Source of the DNA: Helicobacter sp.
GTDB lineage: Bacteria > Campylobacterota > Campylobacteria > Campylobacterales > Helicobacteraceae
Length of the DNA: 13,646 nt
Direction: 5' to 3'
Assembly: GCA_029257755.1 (NCBI GenBank)
Contig: JARIAP010000017.1
Span: 1 to 13,646, forward strand
Shown here: positions 7,252-13,646 of the stretch, one piece after another
Layout of the letters: each line of letters opens with the position of its first letter
Position numbering within the stretch: position 1 is the first letter of the stretch
Notes under the pieces: generated by a model
Databases searched by the model: none
Told to the model about the DNA's origin: nothing
What the model saw: the letters and a program-made list of their open reading frames with translations, nothing else
Program-made: the position numbers and the translations under genes

Positions 7252-7608
7252 TTAATAACCTCTTTCATTAAATTTTCTATATGTTTCACAACCATCTTGC
7301 TCTCCTAAATCACATGCTTTACTAGCTAACTCTTTTGCCTTAAAATAATCTTGCTTTACGCCTTTACCTCCATAATATAAACTACTAAGATTATAGCAAC
7401 CTCTACCATTATTTAAATTACATGCTTTTTCATATAGTTCTTTTGCCTTAAAATAATCTTGTTTTACACCTTTACCTTCATTATATAAAAACCCAAGATA
7501 ACTACACGCCATCCCCTCTTTTGCATTACATTGCTTTGATATTTCTTCTATATCATTAGCAAACAAACTACCTATACAAAAAATCGCAATAATCATTATA
7601 TATCGCAT
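7252..7608 (-). CDS. Exported Sel1-repeat, cysteine-rich protein (Hcp-like)
   Basis: A 118-residue protein with a signal peptide (about 1-17, ending GSLFA) and Sel1-like helix pairs. Signature phrases are GMACSYLGFLYNEGKGVKQD and RGCYNLSSLYYGGKGVKQD, each followed by YFKAKELxxKAC. Cysteines come in three CX7C pairs (27/35, 63/71, 99/107) at 36-residue steps, the hallmark of Helicobacter cysteine-rich proteins, in which each pair forms a disulfide in the periplasm. Many family members are longer; this one holds only two to three repeats. AGAGGA precedes the ATG at 7608. Function is unknown; related proteins include secreted factors and a penicillin-binding or beta-lactamase-like activity claimed for HcpA/HcpB. 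It stands alone between two decayed genes on the same strand. Confidence 0.85.
   Translation of the reverse strand: MRYIMIIAIFCIGSLFANDIEEISKQCNAKEGMACSYLGFLYNEGKGVKQDYFKAKELYEKACNLNNGRGCYNLSSLYYGGKGVKQDYFKAKELASKACDLGEQDGCETYRKFNERGY
7331..7489 (-). repeat. Pair of near-identical 51-bp direct repeats inside the Sel1 gene
   Basis: Bases 7331-7381 and 7439-7489 differ at about four positions, and their first 23 bases are identical. The period is 108 bp, exactly one 36-residue Sel1 unit, so recombination between copies would add or remove one unit in frame. Confidence 0.7.
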
Positions 7609-7651
7609 AAAATCCTCTTAATACAATATTAATTCTAACACTCTGCTTTTT

Positions 7652-7677
7652 AAAAAAGGCTTAATTGTGTATTAAGC
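7652..7677 (-). terminator. Intrinsic terminator, left over behind the methyltransferase pseudogene
   Basis: On the minus strand GCTTAAT and ATTAAGC form a perfect 7-pair stem with a 5-base loop (ACACA), followed by C and six Ts (the A run at 7652-7657). It lies about 54 bases beyond the last recognisable stop of the decayed methyltransferase and upstream of the Sel1 gene, so it would separate the two transcripts. On the plus strand it is followed by As and would not terminate. Confidence 0.6.
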
Positions 7678-7730
7678 AAAAAATCTTTCTTATAGCATTA
7701 TTGTGGTATTTCATCATCTTTATTTCTTTT

Positions 7731-8161
7731 TAATGTTTCAAAGCAATAGAAGTATTTAAAAAATTCTTACAAAAATATACGCATTTAAAGCTTATTTTGC
7801 TAAGTATTTTTGCATTTTCTTTTAAATTATATTCTTTTATCAAAAATCAATAGCTCTAAACTAGAATCTAGCATATCATTATAATTATCATTTAGATTTA
7901 TAGATTAAAACATTGTATAATACTCATTAAATCTTTTAATCTCTATAATACTTGCCTTTTCTTTGTAAATGAGGGATTTGAGATAATATAATTATAATTT
8001 ACTTGCGACTCATATTTGAAAAAATCTGTATTATCTACTATATTAACTATATAACTTTATACCCTGATTTTTGAAAATCTTTACAAACTCATTATATTCT
8101 CTATCAAAAGGACACCATATAATGCTATTTGCTTTTTATAATTTAATAATGGAATAACTAC
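7731..8161 (-). pseudogene. Decayed N6-adenine DNA methyltransferase (phage-type)
   Basis: Pieces in different frames line up in the right order with a phage- and gut-bacteria-type adenine methyltransferase. VIPLLNYKKQ (from 8158) leads into SIIWCPFDREYNEFVKIFK (from 8126), which ends at TAA (8043-8045). A frame change gives NIVDNTDFFKYE (from 8044) and YIISNPSFTKKRQVL (around 7987-7946), ending at TAG (7943-7945). The catalytic NPPF is here NPSF. About 50 residues of the usual middle seem missing or unreadable. Then come SSLELLIFDKRI, ending at TAA (7827-7829), and, after another shift, ISFKCVYFCKNFL with a stop at 7731-7733. At least three frameshifts plus internal stops rule out a working protein. 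No start or ribosome site remains. An intact copy would have methylated adenines in host or phage DNA. Family recognition is from memory of the WCPFD, NPPF and LMFDKR signatures. Confidence 0.72.
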
Positions 8162-8280
8162 TTTAAAACATATACAATGAGATAATAATATGCTACCTAT
8201 AATAAATTATAGATAAAAAGTTTTACTTATTCTTTAATACAAACTATTATAAATTTAGCATACAATACACTTTTAAGTTA
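8162..8280. other. AT-rich spacer without recognisable gene
   Basis: Together with the pseudogene this fills the gap between the Sel1 gene and the HIT gene. Neither strand shows a convincing frame, RNA gene or strong hairpin. It may hold the eroded 5' end of the methyltransferase, but no residues could be matched. Confidence 0.5.
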
Positions 8281-8289
8281 TGATATAAT
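8281..8289 (+). promoter_or_regulatory. Extended -10 promoter of the HIT/ankyrin unit
   Basis: TGATATAAT is an exact TGnTATAAT extended -10 box. Transcription would start near 8296, giving a leader of about 34 bases before the HIT gene ATG. A second TATAAT at 8294-8299 is possible. There is no obvious -35, which is usual for this bacterial group. Confidence 0.55.
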
Positions 8290-8329
8290 TTTATATAATT
8301 AAAATATGTAAATGCTAAAGGAGTTTATA

Positions 8330-8827
8330 ATGGCATATACAAATATTTATGCTCCATGGAGAAGTGAATATTTTTCAACAACTTCTAGTAATGAATGCAC
8401 TTTTTGTCTTATATCAAATACAAAAGATTACGATATAAAAAATCATGTTTTTTATAGGGATTCTATATGTTTTGGTGTTATGAATAAATATCCATATACA
8501 CCCGGACATTTTATGATTATACCACATAGACATATAGATACTCCAACTCTTTTATCTAAAGATGAATGGTTACATATAAATAAACTTTCCCAACTTGCAA
8601 TATGTATGCTTGAAGAATATGGTGCAAATGGTATAAATATGGGAATAAATATAAAACAAGCAGCTGGTGCTGGCATACCAAATCACTTACATATACATTT
8701 TGTGCCTAGATTTGAAGGTGATACAAATTTTATTACTACGATAGGTGATTCTAGAATATATGGTATAGATTTTGATTCTATATTTGATAAAATTTTATCA
8801 TTATCAAAAAAACATTTGCGAATATAG
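8330..8827 (+). CDS. HIT-family nucleotide hydrolase/transferase
   Basis: A 165-residue cytoplasmic protein of the histidine triad superfamily. The active site is NHLHIHFVPR (H119, H121, H123), preceded by MNKYPYTPGHFMIIPHRH, a segment that shapes the nucleotide pocket. An N-terminal ECTFC (C23, C26) is the zinc-type pair found in the APA1/HIT branch beginning APWRxEY. Such enzymes cleave dinucleoside polyphosphates (Ap4A) or adenylated compounds; the exact substrate is not predictable. The start is the ATG at 8330: AAAGGAG lies just upstream at 8318-8323, inside a longer frame opening at 8312 that would swallow its own ribosome site. The ankyrin gene follows after 12 bases and its ribosome site begins in this gene's stop codon, so the two share a transcript. 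Confidence 0.9.
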   Translation: MAYTNIYAPWRSEYFSTTSSNECTFCLISNTKDYDIKNHVFYRDSICFGVMNKYPYTPGHFMIIPHRHIDTPTLLSKDEWLHINKLSQLAICMLEEYGANGINMGINIKQAAGAGIPNHLHIHFVPRFEGDTNFITTIGDSRIYGIDFDSIFDKILSLSKKHLRI

Positions 8828-8839
8828 AAAGGAAAATAT

Positions 8840-9715
8840 ATGAATAGATATTATATTGTTTTATTATTTAGCTGTTTTATCATATTGAAAGCAAATCAAT
8901 ATGATTATTTGTTATATAGCCATGTATTAAGCGATGTGCAAAGTGGTTTTGAATTAAAAGCAGATGTTAATTCAAGATTGCAGGGTAGAACACCAATATA
9001 TGAAGCTGTAAAAAATAATAGACTTGAAATTACATATCTTTTAATTATGGCGGGGGCTGATGTAAATGCAATAACAAATGGTGAAACACCACTTCATCAA
9101 GCTGCAAAAAATAAAAATCCCTATATTACTCAACTATTAGTTACTGCTGGTGCAAAAATAAATGTCGTTGATGAAGAATATGGAAATACTCCATTACATT
9201 ATGCAGCTTTAAATAGCGATAAACAAATTATTGATATTTTAACTCGTAATAATGGTGATATGAATATTAAAAACTATAATGGTAATACACCTGCACAAAT
9301 TACATTAACTGAAATTACAATATCACCAATAGTAATAGAAGATTATAATATAGCTGTTAGTGCAAGTGCTTTTAAAATAGCTAATGGTATAGTTATATTT
9401 AACATTAGAAATCTAACCAATGAACCTTTAACTATTTTTCGCACAGATTTATATATAAATGGAAATCTTGTTAGTAGCAAACAACAACCATTAACAATTC
9501 CACCGGGAACAACAATAACAAATGTAAATGCAATGCAAATTGGCACAAACAGCATATATGGATTAAAACCAGATAAAAATGGTCAAGTAGATATAAAAGC
9601 AGGATTTAACATTGAATATCAAGCAGAAGGAATAGCACAAAGAGCTTTTAATAGCACACAAGCAAAATATAGATTATGGAATCCACCACAAACAAAAGAT
9701 AAAGATAAAGATTGA
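8840..9715 (+). CDS. Exported ankyrin-repeat protein with C-terminal beta-rich domain
   Basis: A 291-residue protein with a signal peptide (about 1-19). Three ankyrin repeats (about 49-147) follow, with GRTPIYEAVKNNRLEI, GETPLHQAAKNKN and GNTPLHYAALNSD as helix starts and GADVN/GAKINV turns. The remaining part (about 160-285) is rich in beta-strand patterns (VIFNIRNLTNEPLTIFRTDL, LTIPPGTTI) and resembles an immunoglobulin-like fold by feel only; I recognise no family. The tail ends in a KDKDKD-like charged stretch. It probably acts in the periplasm as a binding or scaffold protein. AGAAAGGA lies 7 bases upstream of the ATG. The pairing with the cytoplasmic HIT enzyme upstream looks like shared transcription rather than shared function. 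Confidence 0.83.
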   Translation: MNRYYIVLLFSCFIILKANQYDYLLYSHVLSDVQSGFELKADVNSRLQGRTPIYEAVKNNRLEITYLLIMAGADVNAITNGETPLHQAAKNKNPYITQLLVTAGAKINVVDEEYGNTPLHYAALNSDKQIIDILTRNNGDMNIKNYNGNTPAQITLTEITISPIVIEDYNIAVSASAFKIANGIVIFNIRNLTNEPLTIFRTDLYINGNLVSSKQQPLTIPPGTTITNVNAMQIGTNSIYGLKPDKNGQVDIKAGFNIEYQAEGIAQRAFNSTQAKYRLWNPPQTKDKDKD

Positions 9716-9869
9716 AATTTATATGTGTTAAGTAAATATTGTATATTTTTACTATAAAATAATAATTACTAAGGTTTAAATTATTACATGCAATTATTAT
9801 ATTTTGAATTTATTATTTATCTTAAATTGTATGATTTTTATGCAAATTAATACAATACTTATTTGCAAT

Positions 9870-12683
9870 CTAAATAGATTCTAATTCTTTAGCAAGAAAT
9901 TGTGCAGTATAGCTCCCGCTTTTTTCTTTATTTTTTATAATGCTATCTACATTTCCACAATCTATAATTTTACCTCCACCACTTCCACCCTCAGGTCCTA
10001 CATCTATTATATAATCCGCATTCTTAATAACATCTAAATTATGTTCAATTACAACTACAGAATTTCCAAGTTCTACTAAATGATGAAATACCCCTGTTAA
10101 TTTATCCACATCTGCAAAATGAAGTCCTGTTGTAGGTTCATCAAGTATATATAATGTTTTACCTGTATCTTTTCTGCTAAGCTCTTTACTAAGCTTTATC
10201 CTTTGAGCTTCACCACCACTTAAAGTTAATGAGCTTTGCCCTAAAGTTATATATCCAAGCCCTACTGCTTGCAATGTTTTTAGTCGATTAAAAATTTTTG
10301 GAATTTTACTAAAAAACTCAATTGCTTCATCAACACTCATATTAAGCACATAAGAAATATTTTTATTCTTATATACAATCTCTAATGTTTGTGGATTATA
10401 TTTTGCCCCCTTACAAGAATCACATTGCACCATTACATCTGGTAAAAAGTGCATTTCAATCTTTATTTCACCTTCACCTTGACATTTTTCACACCTCCCT
10501 CCACGCACATTAAAACTAAATCTACCTACATTATAACCTCTTATTTTAGATTCTTTTGTATCAGCAAAAATACTTCTTATATCATCCATTAATCCTGTAT
10601 ATGTGCTAGGATTACTTCTTGGAGTTCTACCAATAGGACTTTGATCAAGATATATTACTTTATCAAGATTCTCTAAACCTTCTATTTTTACCCCATTATT
10701 AGATTGAATCTTTTTTTTATGATTCAATAATTCTTGTGCAACTGGTAAAAGTGTTTGCAATATAAGAGAGCTTTTGCCACTTCCACTAACTCCTGTAACG
10801 CACACAAAATTTGATAATGGAATCTTTACACTAACATTTTTTAGGTTATGAATTGTAACATTACTCATTTTAAGCCATTTATTTTGTTTTCTATTGAATT
10901 TATATAAAATTTTTTTTGCACCATTTAGATATTGTGCGGATAAAGTTTTACTCTTTAATAATTCTTTTACTTTACCGCTAAATACCACTTCACCTCCATA
11001 TATTCCTGCACCAGGTCCTATATCAACTATGAAATCTGCACACATAATTGTTTCTTTGTCATGTTCTACTACTATTACACTATTTCCTTTTTCTTGCAAA
11101 GATTTTAGTGTTTTTATAAGTTTTAGCGTATCTCTTTCATGCAATCCTATGCTTGGCTCATCAAGCACATACATAACTCCTGTAAGCCCACTACCTATTT
11201 GACTTGCAATTCTTATTCTTTGACTCTCTCCACCGCTAATACTTCTTGCATCTCTATGTAGTGTTAAATAACCAAGCCCAACATCATAAAGAAAAAACAA
11301 TCTCTCTCTAATTTCTTTTAATATAGAATCTGAAATTTTTTTTTGTTGTAAATTTAAGTAGTCAAAATTTTGTTTATCATCAAAAAATTTATAACATTGT
11401 TCTATTGACATATTTATAACTTCTGATATGCCTATATTAGCTACTTTTACACTTAATGATTGCGGATTTAGTCTATCACCATTACAATACTTACATGTTT
11501 TTTCTATCATATAATCTGATGCGTCTTCTTTCAACACATCAAGTGCTATTTGCATAACTCCACGCCATATTTGTTTTATTGTAGAATTTTTCCATATTAC
11601 TTCAATATCTTTTGTGCTACCATATAAAAGTGCATTTTGAACTTCACTTGTTAATTCCATAAATATTGTATTTGGTTTTATATTATAAGCTTTACAAAAA
11701 CCCTCAAATAAAGCATAATAATAACTTTTATTAAACCCAAATATCATTTTTATTCCACCTTTATTTAATGGCTCATATTTATCTATAATACAATTAACAT
11801 CAAGTGTATATTTTACACCTAATCCACTGCATTCCTTGCATGCCCCCTTTGGTGAATTAAATGAAAAACTAACTGGTTCTAATTCTTCAAAACTAACCTT
11901 ACATTTAAAACATGCTAAATGTTCGCTAAAATGTATTATCTTATTATTTTCCTTATTATCGTTTAATATCTCAATTTCTATTTCTCCATAAGATTCTTTT
12001 AATCCTGATTCTATGGCATAAGCTATTCTTGAATGATTATCTTTATTTAATACAACTCTATCCATAACTAAACTAATACTATGTTTCTTTGTCTTTGATA
12101 ATGTTATTTCTGAATCTAATCTAACCATAACACCATTTATCTTTGCCCTTACAAAACCTTTGTTGCGTAAAGATTCTAATTTATCATGAAAACTACCTTT
12201 CTTTTCCTTAACTAAAGGTGCATATATAATAATCTTAGAATCTAGAGGTAACTTAAGAACTTCATTTATAATATCACTTGCAGACATAGAGCTAATTTTA
12301 TCACCACAAATATGGCAGTGTTGCATACCAATACGAGCATATAATAAACGCAAATAATCATAAATTTCTGTAATTGTTCCAACAGTTGATCTAGGATTTT
12401 TTGAAGTAGTTTTTTGATCTATTGCTATAGCAGGGGTTAATCCATCTATTTTTTCAACATCTGGCTTACCAACTTTATCTAAAAATTGTCTAACATAACT
12501 TGATAAGGATTCTATATATCTCCTTTGTCCTTCAGAATACAATGTATCAAAAGCTAAAGTGCTTTTACCACTTCCACTAACACCTGTGAAAACTACAAGT
12601 TTATTTTTTGGTATCTCAAGATTAATATTTTTTAAATTATTTTCTTTTGCACCTATAATTTTTATGGTATCTTTTTTATTCAT
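9870..12683 (-). CDS. uvrA: UvrA, excinuclease ABC subunit A
   Basis: A 937-residue ATPase that with UvrB finds bulky DNA lesions in nucleotide excision repair. Length matches the family (about 940). It has two ABC modules: Walker A GVSGSGKST (34-42) with signature SGGESQRI near 480, and GVSGSGKSS near 630 with LSGGEAQRI near 821; Walker B segments read VLDEPSIGLH and ILDEPTTGLH. Zinc sites are the CFKC/CKEC pair (about 257-284) and the CEKC/CDSC pair (about 729-752), the latter in the DNA-contacting GEGEIKIEMHFLPDV region. The early QKTTSKNPRSTVGT is typical of the UvrB-contacting area. AAGGA lies 5 bases before the ATG. It stands alone, converging on the ankyrin gene and diverging from putP. 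An A9 tract in the coding strand (around 11336-11344) is the only notable slippage site. Confidence 0.97.
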   Translation of the reverse strand: MNKKDTIKIIGAKENNLKNINLEIPKNKLVVFTGVSGSGKSTLAFDTLYSEGQRRYIESLSSYVRQFLDKVGKPDVEKIDGLTPAIAIDQKTTSKNPRSTVGTITEIYDYLRLLYARIGMQHCHICGDKISSMSASDIINEVLKLPLDSKIIIYAPLVKEKKGSFHDKLESLRNKGFVRAKINGVMVRLDSEITLSKTKKHSISLVMDRVVLNKDNHSRIAYAIESGLKESYGEIEIEILNDNKENNKIIHFSEHLACFKCKVSFEELEPVSFSFNSPKGACKECSGLGVKYTLDVNCIIDKYEPLNKGGIKMIFGFNKSYYYALFEGFCKAYNIKPNTIFMELTSEVQNALLYGSTKDIEVIWKNSTIKQIWRGVMQIALDVLKEDASDYMIEKTCKYCNGDRLNPQSLSVKVANIGISEVINMSIEQCYKFFDDKQNFDYLNLQQKKISDSILKEIRERLFFLYDVGLGYLTLHRDARSISGGESQRIRIASQIGSGLTGVMYVLDEPSIGLHERDTLKLIKTLKSLQEKGNSVIVVEHDKETIMCADFIVDIGPGAGIYGGEVVFSGKVKELLKSKTLSAQYLNGAKKILYKFNRKQNKWLKMSNVTIHNLKNVSVKIPLSNFVCVTGVSGSGKSSLILQTLLPVAQELLNHKKKIQSNNGVKIEGLENLDKVIYLDQSPIGRTPRSNPSTYTGLMDDIRSIFADTKESKIRGYNVGRFSFNVRGGRCEKCQGEGEIKIEMHFLPDVMVQCDSCKGAKYNPQTLEIVYKNKNISYVLNMSVDEAIEFFSKIPKIFNRLKTLQAVGLGYITLGQSSLTLSGGEAQRIKLSKELSRKDTGKTLYILDEPTTGLHFADVDKLTGVFHHLVELGNSVVVIEHNLDVIKNADYIIDVGPEGGSGGGKIIDCGNVDSIIKNKEKSGSYTAQFLAKELESI

Positions 12684-12994
12684 AATTATCCTTGATTTAT
12701 AATAACTAATTAATTTGGTAGAATTAAAGGATTTATTGTATCAAAAGTCAGCAAATATAGAATTTATAGTATTTTATTTTAAATATTTAAACATTAAAAA
12801 ATATTTCTAATAAAATATAAAGCAAATAATTTATATTTATTTAATATTTTATTTTTTTTTTTTGTTTTATAGTGTTACAAATAAGAATTTATATATTATT
12901 TTATTTGCTATAAATATTAATAAATTTAAAATTTTATATTATTATGAATATACTTGTTGTTAAGTTATTATTAATTTTATAGAAAGGATATAGT
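12684..12994. other. Divergent uvrA-putP intergenic region with T12 tract
   Basis: This 311-bp, nearly pure A/T spacer holds the promoters of two genes pointing apart. The half near uvrA contains its likely -10. The centre has a run of 12 Ts (12852-12863), followed by G and four more Ts. The half near putP has several TATATT/TATTAT-like boxes around 12930-12945 but no single convincing promoter, and the putP ribosome site AGAAAGGA at 12981-12988. No protein-coding frame or RNA gene was seen. Confidence 0.6.
12735..12743 (-). promoter_or_regulatory. Candidate uvrA promoter (extended -10)
   Basis: On the minus strand the sequence reads TGATACAAT, one base from the TGnTATAAT consensus. It would start transcription about 45 bases before the uvrA ATG. 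No SOS-type operator is apparent, in line with the lack of a LexA system in Helicobacter and Campylobacter. Confidence 0.4.
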
Positions 12995-13646
12995 ATGCCT
13001 AATACACTTGAAGTTCAAAGCTTAAGTTTTCCTATTTTTGCCACTTTTGGATTATATGCGGCTGTAATGATAGGAGTTGGATTTTATTTTTGGAGAAAAA
13101 CAAAAAATCCAGAAGAATTTTTCCTTGGTGGTAGGAGTATGGGACCAACAGTTAGTGCTCTTAGTGCGGGTGCTTCTGATATGAGTAGTTGGTTGCTTAT
13201 GGGGTTACCGGGTGCTTTATATATAGCTGGATTATTAAATGTATGGATTGCTATTGGTTTAAGTATAGGTATGTTTATTAATTGGATTCTTGTAGCAAAA
13301 AGATTGAGAATTTATACAGAAGTTGTAGCAAACTCCATAACTATACCTGATTATTTTGAAACAAGATTTTCTGATGACAAACATATTTTAAGACTTATTT
13401 CTGCCATTGTTATATTAGTGTTTTTTGTATTTTATATTTCATCTGGGCTTATTGCTGGTGCAAAGCTTTTTGAACAAACATTTAATATTGACTATTCTCT
13501 ATCTTTAATGATTGGTGCAGGAATTATAGTTATTTATACTTTCTTTGGTGGCTATTTAGCTGTTTGTTGGACAGATTTATTGCAAGGCATATTAATGATG
13601 GCAGCACTTATTGTAGTTCCAATTGCAATGTTATCTCATATAGGTG
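12995..13646 (+). CDS. putP: Sodium/proline symporter PutP (N-terminal part, cut by window edge)
   Basis: 217 codons are visible with no stop before the right edge. The product is an inner-membrane solute:sodium symporter that takes up proline with Na+. It follows E. coli PutP closely: [36 protein letters not shown] (the Asp, residue 62 here, corresponds to sodium-site D55 of E. coli), [14 protein letters not shown], the loop segment [10 protein letters not shown], and [14 protein letters not shown] before the next helix. About six hydrophobic helices are included; the C-terminal half lies outside. AGAAAGGA lies 6 bases before the ATG. Proline is a major carbon source in Helicobacter, where putP commonly neighbours putA; whether that holds here cannot be seen. 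Confidence 0.95.
   Translation, partial: MPNTLEVQSLSFPIFATFGLYAAVMIGVGFYFWRKTKNPEEFFLGGRSMGPTVSALSAGASDMSSWLLMGLPGALYIAGLLNVWIAIGLSIGMFINWILVAKRLRIYTEVVANSITIPDYFETRFSDDKHILRLISAIVILVFFVFYISSGLIAGAKLFEQTFNIDYSLSLMIGAGIIVIYTFFGGYLAVCWTDLLQGILMMAALIVVPIAMLSHIG

Noticed and set aside
7331..7489. CRISPR-like direct repeats
   Set aside because: Only two copies, at a spacing equal to one Sel1 protein repeat and in frame, so they are coding repeats.
8312..8332. Earlier in-frame ATG for the HIT protein
   Set aside because: The strong AAAGGAG lies inside this extension and fits the ATG at 8330; the protein family also begins near that residue.
8851..8875. Lipoprotein signal in the ankyrin protein (LFSC)
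   Set aside because: The cysteine is at residue 12, inside the hydrophobic core of the signal peptide and too early for lipoprotein processing.
9716..9869. Terminator between the converging ankyrin and uvrA genes
   Set aside because: Only weak imperfect dyads are visible (9731-9753; 9788-9796 with 9824-9832), with mismatches and no T run, so no confident terminator can be named.
10894..11202. Open frame of 102 codons on the plus strand opposite uvrA
   Set aside because: It lies wholly inside a well-conserved uvrA region, lacks a ribosome site, and its low-complexity Ser/Phe/Pro composition is what the complement of uvrA would give.
11336..11344. T9 run inside uvrA as a phase-variation switch
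   Set aside because: It encodes ordinary Lys-Lys residues in a housekeeping gene that is in frame; runs of this length occur by chance in such AT-rich DNA.

Overview
The window looks like chromosome of a low-GC member of the Campylobacterota, most likely Helicobacter. This rests on the very AT-rich sequence, strong AAGGA/AGGAG ribosome sites, short promoters built on TATAAT, and gene content: a CX7C Sel1 (Hcp-like) protein, a YejE-type permease, and PutP and HIT proteins of the form seen in that group. The genus is an inference from these features; no ribosomal RNA or other taxonomic marker is present.

Layout. (1) Bases 1-1477, minus strand: a small exported protein of unknown function, riboflavin synthase (ribE), and the N-terminal third of a YejE-like peptide/microcin C ABC permease running off the left edge. 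(2) Bases 1608-7026, plus strand: a tight six-gene operon with an ATPase, two permeases and a periplasmic binding protein of the Ugp (glycerol-3-phosphate/glycerophosphodiester) type, then a HAD phosphatase and a GpdQ-like binuclear-metal phosphodiesterase. Together they look like a system that imports an organophosphate diester and takes it apart in the cytoplasm. A hairpin overlaps the ribosome site of the first gene. (3) Bases 6980-8161, minus strand: a scar of decayed genes, with a fragment resembling a small phage protein, an intact Sel1-repeat protein, and a multiply frameshifted N6-adenine DNA methyltransferase pseudogene whose terminator is still recognisable. (4) Bases 8330-9715, plus strand: a HIT-family hydrolase and an exported ankyrin protein with a beta-rich tail, in one transcription unit. 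(5) Bases 9870-12683, minus strand: uvrA, complete. (6) A 311-bp, extremely AT-rich divergent intergenic region carrying a T12 tract. (7) From 12995, plus strand: the N-terminal half of the Na+/proline symporter PutP, running off the right edge.

The least ordinary parts are the Ugp-like import operon with its unusual pair of cytoplasmic enzymes, the hairpin over its first ribosome site, and the phage-type gene scar next to it.
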